This document shows positions 25,169-40,232 of a DNA stretch of 64,000 nt, piece after piece (the stretch's first letter is position 1; the number at the start of each line of letters is the position of its first letter). This DNA is from Sorex araneus (taxonomy: Eukaryota; Chordata; Mammalia; Eulipotyphla; Soricidae). Location of the stretch: positions 113,227,552 through 113,291,551 of the forward strand of contig NC_073313.1 of NCBI RefSeq assembly GCF_027595985.1. The letters are read 5' to 3'. The translations under genes were made by a program, and so were the position numbers. The notes under the pieces are model-generated. The model made no database searches. It had not been told where the DNA came from and saw only the letters and a program-made list of their open reading frames with translations.

Positions 25169-28100
25169 CTGAAAAACAAAATGAAAGACAAATTAACATT
25201 TTTCAACAAGGCATAAAGTCTAAATAAGTCATAATTAGATTTCATAAATGTTTTCTGTACAGTCAAACAAATATATTACTATAACTTTTCCTTTGAAAAT
25301 AAAATATAAAATTTGCCAAATTTCTCAGTTTATACTTAAGGATCATAAAGGTTGAACTGGCCTGTAGCGATTTCCTCTTAATACTTTCTCTGAACCACTT
25401 TCTATACACAACAAATATTCTTAAATTAAGTTTGTCAGTTCTGCAATTCCCACTCAATCTTAAAACACTGTTGTCATAATTATCCCCTCAACTATCTGAC
25501 TATTAAAACTACTCACCAGTACCGAGGCCAGAGCAATAGTATAACAGGTCAGGCATATGCCTTGAATGTAGCCAACCTGGGTTCGATTTCCAGCACCTTA
25601 TATGGTTCCCTGAGCCTACCAAAAGTGATCCTGAGCATAAACTCAAGAGTATTCCCTGAGGACAGCCAGATGTGGCCAAAACTCTCCCTCCACCATCTTG
25701 ATAGTCAAGATGACATTATCACCAAAGCCTTATGAAATGCCACATACTGAGAATGTTGTCTTGACTGCTATATGCCATATAACTATGACTAATTCCATTC
25801 TTGAAACCTTCCCTCACGTCGACTTTGATGACACCATTCTGAGCTTCTCTGACAGCAACTCTGCACTAGGCTTGATCAGCTATCACTGATCATAATTAAT
25901 TTCATTAATATTTCTAAAGGCTCTGCCTTTACATTCTACTTTTTATGTTCATTTCTTGTGTCATACCTGATGGTGTTTATGCCTAATTCCTGGCTCTATA
26001 TTCAGGGATCACTCCTGATAGGACTTGGGGGACCATATGGATGCCAGGTATTGAACCTGGGTAGGCCTCATGCATGGCAAATGCCCTACCAGCTGTACCA
26101 TCACCAGCCCTCTACAATTTTTATACTGCAGTTCCTCCTAAGTGTTCACATCTATTCTCACATATACAACTATATCCTTCACCTAATATTATAAACACCA
26201 TCATTTTTAGCTTTATTGAGGTATATTGCTATTTTTATTGTAAGATATTCAAAGTGTACACTATGATGATTTGATATATACATTGTGAAAATGGATTATA
26301 AAGCACTCCACATCATCATGTTTACTTTTTATGACAATAGTAAAGTTCTATTCTCTTAGTCTATTTTAATCATACAATGATGCCATGTTATACATTAGCT
26401 TCAGAGAACTTCAACATATAACTTAAATGACGAAGTATCTTATTAACCTCCTCCTATATCCATCTCCTACCCACCACTTCTAGACTACCACTTTCCTACT
26501 CTGTGCCTATAAATTTATAAATCTTTGGTCACCATGATACAAATACTGTAAATGATAGGGTTTCATGCATACAATGTTCCAACACCATGCCCTCCACTAG
26601 AGTATTCATCTCCCTCCACGACTGCCTCGGGATTCCCCTTCAGGCCCTCCCCCCCCCATTCACACCCCCATACCCATTACCTCCACATGGTAAGCTCAGC
26701 TCTATAGACCAGTTAACAGATCGTAATCTGATATTTTGAACATTTACTATTCCCTTACTCTGCTTCTTGATATTCCACATGAGAGAACATTCTTTATCTA
26801 TGTTATTTCTGACTGATTTCACATAGCATATGACCATCCAATTCCATCCACATAGCAGCAAACTGCATGATTTAATCTTTTCTTATGGATAGCTGAATAG
26901 TATTCCTTTTACATATAGTTTCTTTAACCAGTCATATGTTCTTGGACAAGTGGGCTGTTTCCATATTTTGGCTATTGTTAAGAATGATGAAATAAAAACA
27001 AGAGTGCAAAATTCCTCTCTGGGTATAGTTTTCTGGTCTTTGGGATAGATGCCAGGAAGTAGAGTTGCTGGGTTACATGGAAATTTTTTGATAAGTGTTT
27101 ATATTCTTTCCAAATAATGTTGAAATGGACAACATTGCCCAACAGTGGATGTTTCCCTCCACATCCAGGGAAACAACGGTCGATATTTTATTTTTAATGT
27201 ACAAGAATCTCACTGATGTGATATCTCACTGTTTTGGTTTACATTTTACCAATGATCAGTGATGCAGGGCATTTTTTCAAATATCTGTTGGCCATAAGGA
27301 TGTCTTCCTTAGGCAAGCTCCTTGTCTCTTCTCCCTAGTCTTGGATGGGGCTTAATTATTTTTCTTGTTAAGTTGTAAAAATGCTTTATCCATATTAGAT
27401 AGTAACTATCTGATGAGCGGTGGGAAAATATTTTCTCCCAGTCTGTGGGGTGAATCTTAATTCTGGTTACTTAAAAGCAAGTTCACATATAAGGGATGCC
27501 AAACAGTATCTGCCATTCTGTCTGGCTACTACTTAGCATCATGCTCTCCAAATTTACTCATATCACCACAAATGACACTATTTCTTCTTTACAAAGGTTG
27601 AATAATTTGCACTTATGTATTTGTCATGAAGGAAATCAAGGAAGAAATAAAAAGATACCTGGAAACAAGTGAGAATGAAGACACGAGTTACCAGAACTTA
27701 TGGAATGCAGCTAAAGATGTATTAAATAGCGCTGCAATGGTTTCTCAGGAAGGAAGAGAGGGCCCAAATAAATAACCTGACTTCACAGCTTAAGATTTTA
27801 GTAAAAGACCAACAAAAGAACCCCAAAACAGGCAGAAGGAAAGCAATAACAAAAGTTAGAGCAGAAATTAACCACATGGAAACGCAAAAAACAATCCGAA
27901 AGATAAATGAAACCAAGAGCTGGTTCTTTGAGAAAATAAACAAGATCGATAAACCACTAGCAAGACTCACAAAGAAAGAGAGAGAGAACCCTAAGAAACT
28001 GAATCCTAAATGAAAAGAGGGACATCACAACAGAAACCAAAGAAATACAAAACATCATCAGATACTACTTTGCAAGTCTGTATGCCACGAAATTAGTGAA

Positions 28101-31100
28101 CCTAAAAGTAATGGATAAATTCCTGGATTCCTATACTCTCCCAAGACTGATTCAAGAAGATTTGGAATACCTAAGTGGACCTATCACTATCAAAGAAATA
28201 GAAACAGTAATCAAAAGTCTTCCCCAAAACAAAACCCCAGGTCCAGATGGATTCAACAGCGAATTCTTCCAAACATTTAAAGAGGACCTATAGTCAGTTC
28301 TTCTCAAGCTTTTCCAGGAAATGGAAGAAAAAGAAACCCTCCCAAACAGTTTCTGTGAGGCACATATCTCCCTAATACCAAATTCAAACAAAGACACCAC
28401 TAAAAAAGAAAACCACAGGCCAATATCCCTGATAAACACGGATGTGAAGATCCTCAACAAAATATGAGTAGAATCCAACAACTCATCAGAAAGATCATAC
28501 ACCACGACCAAGTGGGATTCATCCTGGGGATGCAAGGATGGTTTAAGATTCAAAATCAATCAACATAATCATATCAACAAAAGAAAAGATAAAAACCTTA
28601 TGATGATATCAATAGATGCAGAGAAAGCATTTGACAAGATCCAGCACCTGTTTATGATGTAAACTCTCACCAATATGGGTTTCAAAGGAACTTTCCTCAA
28701 TATAGTCAACGCCATCTACCACAGCCTATGGAAAGCATTATCCTCAATGGGGAAAAACTAAGAGCCTTCCCTCTAAGATCAGGGACAAGACAAGGATGCC
28801 CACTCTCACACTTCTGTTCAATATAGTACTGGAAGTAGTTGCAGTAGTGGTTAGGCAAGAAAAAAGATACTAAGGACATCCAGATAGGAAAGGAAAAAAT
28901 CAAGCTCTTACTATTTGCAGATGATAGGATACTATATTTTGAGAACCCTAAAGCCTCTACCACGAAAGTCCTAGAAACTGTAGATTTTTATAGTAAAGTC
29001 ACAGGCTATAAAATCAAAACCAAAAGTCCATGGCTGTCCTACACGCAAATAATGGAAGACAGGCAAGCAACATGAAAAAAATCAATCCTGTTCAAAATCA
29101 TGCCTCAGAAAATCAAGTACCTCGGAATCAGCTTAACTAAGGAGGTAAAAGACCTGTACAAAGAAAACTACAAAACGCTGTTTTACAAAATAAAATAGGA
29201 CATGAGAAAATGAAAAGATATCCCCTGCTCATGGATTGGGAAAATTAACATTGTCAAAATGGCAGAGCATTATACAGATTCAATGTGATCCCTATAGGGA
29301 TACCCATGATATTCCTCAAAGAAATGGATCAAATACTCCAGAAATTCATATGAAACAACAATCCTCCATGAATAGCTAAAGCAATTCTTGGAAAAAAGAA
29401 GATGGGATGTACCACCTTCCCCAACCTCAAAGTCTACTACAAAGCGGTAATAATTAAAACAGCATCGTACTGGAACAAAGGCAGAGCTGCAGACCAGAGG
29501 AACAGGGTGAAATATCCTTATACACACCCTCAAATATATGATCATTGATTCTTTGATAAGGGAGCAAGAAACTTGAATTTGAGCAAGGAAAGCCTCTTTA
29601 ACAAATGGTTCTGGCAAAACTGGACAGCTACTTGCAAAAAAATGGGCTCAGACCTCTAACTAAAGCCATGCACAAAACTCATATCAAAATGGATTAAAGA
29701 CCTCAACATCAGACCACAATCCATAAGGTATATTGAAGACAAAGTCGGCAAAACCCTCCACGACACTGAAGCTAAAAGTATCTTCAAAGATGACATACCA
29801 ACGACCAAACAAGTGGAAACAGAGATAAAAAAAAATGGGACTATCTTAAACTAAGAAGCTTCTGCACCTCAAAAGATACCATGCCCCAAATCAAAAACAA
29901 TCTACAGAATGGGAAAGGATATTCACCCAATACCCATCCAATAAGGGGCTGATATCAAGGATATACAAGGCACTGGCTGAACTCTACCAGAAGAAAACAT
30001 CAAACGCCTTCAGAAAACGGGGCAACAAAATGAACAGAAACCTTCTCAAAGAAGAAATCCGAATGGCCAAAAGGCACATGAAAAAATGCTCTTCATCACT
30101 AATCATCAGGGAGATGCAGATCAAAACAACTATGAGATAACATCTCACACCACAGAGACTGGCACACATCCAAAAGAACAAAAGCAACCGGTGTTGGCAA
30201 GGATGTGGGGAGAAAGGGACCCTCTTTCACTGCTGGTGGAAATGCCGACTTGTTCAACCCTTTTGGAAAACCATATGGACGCTTCTGAAAAAATTAGAAA
30301 TTGAGCCCCCTTTTGACTCAGCAATACTACTTTTGGGACTATATCCTGGAGATGCAAAATATGTAGTAGAAATGACATCTGCACTTATATGTTCATTGCA
30401 GCACTGTTTACAATAGCCAGAATCTGGAAAATACCTGAATGCCCGAAAACAGGTCACTGGTTTAAGAAATTTTGGTATATCTACACAATGGAATACTATG
30501 AAACTGTTAGAAAGGATGAAGTCATGAATTTTGCATATAAGTGTATCTACATGGAGAGTATCATGTTAAGTGAAATGAATCAGAAAGAGAGGGACAGACA
30601 TAGAAAGATTGCATTCATTTGTGGAATATATTAAGTAACAGAATTCAAGACTTATACCCAAGAATAGTAAATGTATACCAGGATACATGTATACCATGTA
30701 TTCCATGGCTTGGAAGCAGGCCTCATATGCTGTGGGGAAAGGCAGCTAAGATAGAGAAGAAACCACCAAGAAAAGGGTGCTTGGAGGGCCCACTTGGGAT
30801 TGGAGATGTGAGCTGAAAGTAGACCACACACCGAACATGATGGCCACCCAGTATCTATATTGCAAACCAGAACACCCAAAAGGAGAGAGAGAGCAAAAGA
30901 GAATCCCCTGCCACAGAGGCATGCAGAGATGCAGGAAAGGTTGATGAGAGGGATACTGAGATCATTGGTGGTGGAGAGTGGGCACTGGTGGAGGGATCAG
31001 TACTTGATCATTGTATGACTGAAGGGTAAGCATGAAAGTCTGTAGGTCTGTAACTGTACCTCACGGTTACTCACATAAAAATTTTTTAAAAAATAAACAA

Positions 31101-34100
31101 ATAGGGGCCGGAGCGATAGCACAGCGGGTAAGCCGTTTGCCTTGCACTCGGCCGACCTGGGTTCGATCCCCGGCATCCCATATGGTCCCCCAAGCACCGC
31201 CAGGAGTAATTCCTGAGTGCAAAGCCAGGAGTAACCCCTGAGCATCGCTGGGTGTGACCCAAAAAGCAAAAACAAACAAACAAATAAATAAAAATAAAAT
31301 GGCAGATATCCTTAAAAGGTTAAAGTGTTACTGTGGTATTGTTTTGTTCTTCTTTGATTATTAGGAAAGTTGAGCTTTTTTTATTTTTTCCCATCTACTT
31401 GTCAGCAATTTTTACGTTATATTTGGAAAACTGTCCATTCAGCACACATTTTACTTTTTTCAATTTTGAGATATATAAATTTTTGGTGTAGTTTCTAGGT
31501 TAATTACTTATGAGCTATTTGCGATGCAAAGATGTTATCCTGTTCTATGAGTTGCCTTTTCATTGTGTTGATTCTTTTGTTGTGTAGAAGATAGTACCAA
31601 CTCAATTTTTGCTGTTGCTGACTGTACTTTTATAGTGTTAAACAGAAAAGTAATCATTACAAAAACAGTAACAAGTCAGTCTTACAATGGATATGTTACT
31701 GGTGCCCGCTCAAGCAAATCAATGAGCAATGGGATGACAGTGACACAGTGATACAGTATTATCTACTGATTATTGTTGACACCTTTTCAATAACTTATTC
31801 ACTATATGTGTGACATAATTTCTAGTTTCTCATTCTATCTTATTGATCTATGTTATCTTAGTTTCATTTATTTACTTTGTTATGTATTAGGAACTGTGAG
31901 TTAAAGACTGTTAGAAGGTTTCATGTTATACAACATTCCAACACCACACCCTCCACCATTCATTCTATCATACCCTCCTCCCACCCCCATTCTACCATAG
32001 TAAGCTCAGATCTGCAGAACAGTTTCCAGGTTCTGTTCTTGGTGGTCGTTTTGTTAGTCCCTTATTCTGTTTCTTTAGATCCCACATATGAGAGCTGATT
32101 TTGCATTTATTTCTCTCTTTTTGACTAACTTCACTGAGAGAGCTTGATACTCTCCAGATCTATACATGTAGCAGAAAACTGCTTAATCTTTTCTTATAGT
32201 TGAATAATATTCTATTCTGAATGTATATTGATAGCATCATGACCTTTTGACTGCTTTCATTTTGTAATATAATTTGAAGTTCAGAAGTGTGAGATATCAA
32301 CTTTAGTTCATTTTTCACAATATTGAAATCAGAGCCTTTTATATTTCCATATACATTTTAGAACTTTCATATTTCTGTGATTTTTCGAGTTAGCCATTGG
32401 GACTCTGATGGGAATTACAATGAATAAATTATACTAGCACTATAAATACTTTAACATTATTTACTCTGATTAACAATTTATAAGTGTTGATTTTTAAACT
32501 TTCATTTACTTATCACTAGCTTATTTCAAGTGGTTAATGAGTCCTTTCTACATGCATGTAATTGTCACCACTCCCTCCACAGAACATTATGACCCATCTC
32601 AATGCTCCTGTCCTCCACCCAATTCATTCTGGTAATTAGTACAGTTTTCAGAGTCTAGGAGTTACTTTTCTTGTTTCCTTCCAATTCATTTGCTTTATTA
32701 ATTCATATTCAATGTATTAGCAAAACCAGTCAATAACTGTATCTCATCTCCTTATATATTACAATTAGCAAAAAAATACATCCACTTTGTCTAAAAGAGC
32801 AAATTTTCATTTTTAATGGCATTCTATTATTCCATTGGTTATATATGTAACAGTTTATCCACTGATCTGCTGTTAGAATTAAAAAAAATGACTCCATGTT
32901 TTGGATATTGTGAAAAAAGCTATTACTATAGGGGCGCAAACTTGCATTAAAATTATTTTCCCACTAATAGTATAAATATCCAAAAGTCTTGTGTTATGTC
33001 CTGTGAAAATACCTTATTTATCTTTAATTAATAATTATTATTTGTTTAGTTTGCAGGCCACACCCAGCAGTGATCAGAGTTTACCACTGGCTCTGTGCTA
33101 AGAGATCACTCCTGGACTCTGTGGACCATATGCAGTACCAGGAATCGAACTCAGGTTGGCCACATGCAAAGCAAGGGCCCTACCACTACAGCTATACTAT
33201 CTCTCTGGTCCTCAAAATTCCATTAATTTCCATGCCATTTTATATAGAAGCCCTAGCAATTTACACATAAGAGGGGTAGAGGTAGCAGGGCCCAATAGTT
33301 CAGCCAAGGGATGCCTTGCTGGGTTCAGTCATAGAGCACCAGGTGCCAGAGTACAGGAAGTCCCTTCTATCTTTTAATTTTAACACGTTTCTTTTGCCAT
33401 ACAACATCTCTTTAGTTTCATTCAATCTCATTTATTTTTGCTGTCTTAGCCATAGGGCTGGAGCCATAGCACAGCAGTAGGGCGTTCGCCTTGCATGCGC
33501 CAACCCATGTTCGATTCCTCCACCCATCTTGGAGAGCCCAGCAAGCTACCAAGAGTATCTCACTCACGAAGGCAGAGCCTGGCAAGCTACCTGTGGTGTA
33601 CTGGATATGCCAAAAACAGTAACACTAAGTCTCACAATGAGAGACGTTACTGGTGCCCGCTCAAGCAAATCGATGAGCAACAGGATGACAGTGATAGTGA
33701 CAGCCTTAGCCATTGGACTCAAACCAGTGAAGATACATCTGTGGTCCATACCCTAAATTGTTCTATCTACGATTTTTCTCGAAATAGTTTATGAATTCAG
33801 GCTTCATCTGAGATCTTGAATCCACTTTTTTTGCTTTTTGGGTCACGCCCAGCAATGGTCAAGGGTCACTCCTGGCTCTGTGCACAGGAATTACTCCTGG
33901 CGGTGCTTGGGGAACCATATGGATGCTGGGGATTGAACCGGGGTCAGCCACATGCAAGGCAAAAGCCCTACCCGCTGTACTATAGCTCCGGCCCCTTGAA
34001 TCCATTTTGAGTTAACTTTTGTCTATGGTGTGAGACAGGGATGCAGTTACTGTTTTTTCATGTATTGTGCAGGTTTTCCAGATCCATTTGCTGAAGACTC

Positions 34101-34903
34101 TTTCCTTGCTCAAATTCATTCCTCCAACTTTGTCACAGATTAGCTGTCCATGTATCTGGTGAATTACATCATTTATATGCTGAGATATGCTGTTCTTTAG
34201 TTCTTTTTTTTTTTTTTGCTTTTTGGGTCACACCCGGTGATGCTCAGAGGTTACTCCTGGTTCTGCACTCAGGAATTACCCCTGGCAGTGCTCAGGGGAC
34301 CATATGGGATGCTGGGGATCGAACCCGGGTCGGCCGCGTGCAAGGCAAACGCCCTACCCGCTGTGCTATCGCGCCAGCCCCCGCTTTTCTTTAGTTCTTT
34401 TATTAAGTTTATGCTTCCCATTTTCTAGCCTTTGGGTAACGTATTAAACATGAGACTTCTTCAGGGATAATTTCTGTTGGCTGCATTTTTCCTGCTTGTG
34501 TATTTTGTGACTTTTTAATTGGGCATTTAAAACAAGAGGCAATTCTAGAAATCAAGCTTCCCCTCAGTGTTTTTTTTAGTATAGTATTTTTGTTATGGTT
34601 ATTTAAAGAACTAAATATTGTTATTTTATATATGGAACCCTATTAGCAACAGTACTGCAAAGGACAGCACAAAAACTCGCATCTTTTGAAAAGAGTTCTC
34701 GAGGATTCAAATAGATGGGTGGGAGGCAAATGCAGTAGGAAGTGGATTGGTGGAGAAAAGTGGACAAGGATGAAGAGATTAGTGCTGAAACATTGTGTGC
34801 TTTGAAATACAATCATGAATAACTTTATAATTCAATAGTGACTAAATATGAAAAGAAAGAAAGGAAGAAAGGAAGAAAGAAAAGGAAGGAAGGAAGGAAG
34901 GAA

Positions 34904-34944
<41 letters not shown>

Positions 34945-34971
34945 GAAGGAAGGAAGGAAGGAAGGAAGGAA

Positions 34972-35061
<90 letters not shown>

Positions 35062-38000
35062 AGAGAAAAAATTTAAAATCCAGTTAACAAAATACTATTT
35101 TACTGAAAAGATTCTTTTGTTTTTTGGCCACACCTAGTGATAATGAGGGGCAACTCTTGGCTCTTGGAGGTGCTGAGGGGACTATATGGAACAACAGAGA
35201 TAAAACCTGGGTGGGCCATGTGCAAGGCAAGTGCCCTACCCGCACTGTACTATCCAGCACCTCTGAGAAGATTCTTTCTCTAAAAAAAAATCTGTTTTCA
35301 ATTAAAGAACTATTATCTACAAAGTTACTGACCTTTGAGAATTAGGCATATCATATTCCAGTATCAATCCCACCACTAGTGTCAACATCCCTCCACCAGC
35401 GTTCCCCGTCCAACTCCCCCCAACTCACACCCAAGGCACCTGTTTGTTACCTTGAAAGGCACATCACAAAATTAGATGAATTAAATCTCATGTTTTCAGT
35501 GTTGTTAAATCTGTGCTTTGGTTATATAGCTATATTACTCTCTAATATCACCAGTATAACCAAAGCTCTGACCCCTGTTCCTCCATTACCTCCCTCTATC
35601 ACCTGCTTTCTTCCTCCCGTTATTTCTTTCCTTTTATGTCCTTCTCCTCCCTCAACTCTGGGGTCAAGGGTGATCTAGGTATCCCCCTCATTACTACATT
35701 ATATTTCCTCGTCTAAATACTTTAGATAATAGATCATCCTGTGTTTGTCTTTCTTCTGGCTTACTTTATTCAACAGGTACCTTCCAGGTCCAACCATGTT
35801 GCAACAGATTGCATGGTTCCACTGTGCCTTACAGCTGTATTATAGTATTCCATTGTTTATATATACCACATATTCATAATCCATATATCTGTCCTTGGAA
35901 AAATAGGTTGATTCCATATCTTAGCTACTGTACAAAATGCAGCTATAAATAATTATGTGTATACGTCCTTATGAAAGAATGTTTTTCAGTAATTGGGGTG
36001 GACGCCCAAAGTGGAATTGCTGGGTCATAGGGTCTGCTCAATTCTAAGTTTATTGAGGATTCTTTATATTTTTTTAAAAGGGGTTGAACCAGACAACATT
36101 CCCACCAGTAGTGGATGGGAGTTGCTTTTGACCACATCCCCACCAGCACAGTTTATTCCTACTATTTTTGATATTTTGACTTGTGTGAAATGATAATATT
36201 ACTGTTACCTTGATTTAGATTAATCTAATGATAAGTGATACTGAGTATTTTTTCAGACCTATATGAATCTGTCTGTATTCCTTAGAAGTGTCTGCTCATT
36301 TTCTTTCCCAATTTTTACAGGGTTCTTGAAATTTTGTTGTCAAATATTTTGTGAGTACTTTATATATTCTGGATATCAACACTTTATCTGATGTGTTGTG
36401 TGCAAATATTTTTCCCATTCAGTTAACTATCTTTTAGTTTTAGCCCCTGTTCCTTTTGGCATACAGAAACTCTTTAATTTTATGTAGTCCTATTTGTTTA
36501 TCTTGATCTTGTTGCCTAACAGTCTTAAAAGTTCAAAAGCCTCTGGCTCAATGACCCAAATAAAAGGGAAAACTCACAAATGACCATATCACAAATAAGA
36601 GATTCTACAAATACTAAAATTATTTCAAAAAGGAGATATTTGTACTCGCAGAGGCAGGGTGGGGTGGTGGAGGTTGGGGTGGGGATGGTGGGAGGGATAT
36701 TGAGAATGTTGATGGAGGAGAATAGGCACTGGTGGAGGGATGTAAACAAAATGCAAACATGAAAGTTCATAAGTTTGTAACTGTACCTCACGGTGATTCA
36801 CTAATAAAAATTAAAAAAAAACAAAAACAAAAAAGGAGGCATTTTAAAGTTTACAATAGCAACTTCAACAAAGTTTAATGAAATGAAATTAATCAAGCAG
36901 TGATTATATATGGTCCCCAGACCACAAATATCAGTATCATCTGGGGCTTTTTTGCAAAGCAGATCTACAACTGCCATCCCAGACATAAGTAATCAGAAAC
37001 TCTGAGGGTTCAAGTAGTCCTTGCAGATTCTGTTGTAACAACTATTCCATGTTGTATATTACCTTGTATAAAAGTTCAAGAACACTACCTTGTGCTAGAG
37101 TGATAGTACAGGATTAAGGTCCGGCTCAATGTCTGACACTGCAGACAGTCACTTGAGCACAGAGTCTACAGCATCCCCTGAACACTGCTAGAAATACCCT
37201 AAACTCCACCAGAAACAAACAAAAAGATGACTTTCTGTAGGACAAATTCTCTGAAAGACATCAAAGCTCATGCAATAAGTGAAAGTCAGACCAGTCTGTA
37301 TCTATCTAAAGAATTAAAATTGCAGATTAAACCATGAAAACCTTCTAACATTGAAAACTACTTCCTAGACTAATTAATTAATGAATTAGACTATTTTAAA
37401 AAGAAACAACAGCAATTCCATATGAAATAAATTTTTAAGGAAGATAAAAGCAGAGAAAATACTCTAAAGTGAGTTACTAAAAGAAAACTAAAGGCTAATA
37501 TTCATCTGAACATAGAAGCAAAAAAAGTAGAAGTAAAATTTATTTAATTGAATTAAACTACAAAAAATAGAAACAATAGCAGTAAAACCCATCATGACAA
37601 AGTAGGACTTATCTCAGAATCCATGGCTACCATCTGAAAATAAACTAGTATAATTCGATCTATCATGAAATACATTGATGACTAGTGTCTGGAGTCCCAC
37701 AGTTACAGTGAAAATTGATGGAGAACTACCCAGTTCTGAAAACAAGCTGGAAACAAGAGTAAAATAAGTCTTTTTCATAAAACTCTCATTTATTCTCCTA
37801 GAATGTGAAGAAACCTGGAGTATGTTGTTCTACTTTTTCTATTATGCAAACAAAGAGAAATAGAAAGCATCCAAAGTAGAGGTGGGTTCTGAGTTATATT
37901 GACTGGATTCATAGCTTTGGTCCACCACTTTGCAGGGTGTGACCCTGCAAAGTCACCCAACCTCCTTGTTTCTCAGTTTTCTCATATATAAAATTTGCAT

Positions 38001-40184
38001 CCATTCATTAAGTATTGAAAATACATCCCTCAAAAATCACTGAAATAAAAACTGGGCAACCATGCATAGACCATTATTCACTGCAGATCTCAGTGCAACA
38101 GGTAAGATTTCAAATCATCTAGATGTCCAACCACGAATCAGTGCTTCATGAAAATGTAGTATATATACAAAATGGAATACTACATAGCTGTAAGGAAAAA
38201 TGAAATCATGCAATTTCTGCAACACAGATGGAACTGGAAGACATAATGTTAAATGAAGTAAGCCAGAAGAACAAACACAGGATATCTCTTATATGTGGTA
38301 TTTAGAGTAACTGGATAAGGAAATGCAATAGTTTAAAAGTGGAATGCCAAGATTACCCTTGGTCCCAGAATACAGAGACAAGAAGGAAAGAAATAGAGTG
38401 AAAGGTAGGGAAGTTGTGGGGTGGAAAGAAGATATAGATGAAAAGTAATGGGGGTAGGAATCAAGGGGAATCAGATACATTGATGGTGTTAAGGAATGGT
38501 AGAGCTAAATATCCAAACCAGAGTCAACAATACTGAAATCGAGAGATCCAAACTTTAATAACCATGCTTAAAAGGCGTCTTTCAAGATGGCAGGCTGGGG
38601 CTTCAGTGGGTGGAGCAGGAGAAGGAACCTGGGAATACTGGTGAAGGGATGTTGAAGGTGGCAGGACTGATGACTGAACACAGTATGTCAAAAACCCAAC
38701 TATGAATAACTTTGTAATTCACAATAATTTGATGAAATAAAATTTGGGAGAAAATTGGGCAATTTTATATAATGTAATAATAACCATAAAAATAACCGTT
38801 AAATTTTCTTTCTCATTAAGAGATTAAGATAAAAATAAAGAACATAAAACAGTTTTGGATATCATTTAAAGCATATAGAAAATGGGAATAGCATGGAGCT
38901 TCCAAATTACGCAGTAACTAATTCTCTACATAAATTATATATAAATTATATTTACTCACTTGAGGAAATAGGTTTAAGTGGCGTCTGTAGACCATATTAT
39001 TGTGACACCAATGAAAAAGAGAGTGTAAGAAGCACAACTCAGTATATAAATGAATTAAATCAATGCATTGTAAACTTACACACTGTTAAATGTCAATTAT
39101 ATCTCTATACAAACATAAAAAGGTTTTAATTAAAAAAGGGAAGTGCAACTAGATTGTGATAAGCTAACCAGGTTTTTCTCTCAACTGTAAGCCATATAAA
39201 TTAATATATTATTTCTTACAGTACTATGATTACTTATTTTCATTATATGCTCAGTATTATTTTAATAGCTAATTTCATTAATTAGGGCAATTATTATATA
39301 AAACAAACAATCTGGCATTTTAAATTAAGTTTAAAACACTGTTCACAACAAATATAAATCTGATAGTCTCTCCATGGATTAACAGAAGAGTTCAACTGAC
39401 CCTTCAACAAGAAAAATAAGAATAGTAATTGCATCACAATCAAGTTGTGATAGAGCCACTAAGTTATATTTATATAACAATGTGTGTGGTATGTACATTT
39501 TTCTATAAATGTAGCGGTTTCTTATCCATTCCATTAAAGGGCTGGGGAGATAGCTCAACAGGCTGAGCACATGCAAAGCATACAGAAGGTTCAGATTCAC
39601 AGTCCGCACAGCATGGTTCCCCAAACACAGCCAGGAGTGACCCCAAAGTTCTTAGCCAGAAATAGTTCCTGAGAAAATTCCTAACTGTGATCCCTCAAGT
39701 CAAATAACAACTCAATTCCATTAAATGGCTATGAGAGCTAAAACAGGAACTTAGTATTGGTCCCACAGGAAGGTATTCATGAAGAGAAAGCATTATACAT
39801 TTCTGTTGTGAAGAATACGAGCATGCCTGCAATAAATTAATATGTCAATGATCACTTTGTTAGAAATTACAATTACCTGTGACACACCCAACTTTTTACA
39901 AGCATCGAGAAAATTTTCCACGTTTCTCCGACATTTTGCCATGCTCAATTTAGGCTGTAAAGAAAGGGAAAGATATATTTTCAGAAATATGTAAACAGAA
40001 ATTAATCAAAATGAAAACTAAAAGGGCTGGAGCGATAGTACAGAGAGTTGGGCATCTGCTTTGCATGCAGCAGACCCAGGTTCAATTCTTGGCATCCCAT
40101 ATGGTCCCCAACACCTCAAGGAGTAATTCCTGAGTGCAGAGCCAGGAGAAACCCCTGAGCATCGCTGGGTGTGACCCCCCAAAA

Positions 40185-40232
<48 letters not shown>

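Larger units (their letters stand above)
31310..34620 (-). mobile_element. Ancient L1 fragments with nested repeats
   Basis: Scattered minus-strand L1 pieces: 3' end at 31905-32260 (CAACATTCCAACACCACACC), 32530-33000, and ORF2-like parts near 31380-31600, 32260-32400 and 34015-34180 (GGTGTGAGACAGGGATGCAG). They are interrupted by at least five SINEs. Piece borders are approximate and some stretches are unassigned. Confidence 0.6.

Noticed and set aside
34838-35137. Lys/Glu/Arg-rich open frames
   Set aside because: Translation of the GAAA/GGAA microsatellite.
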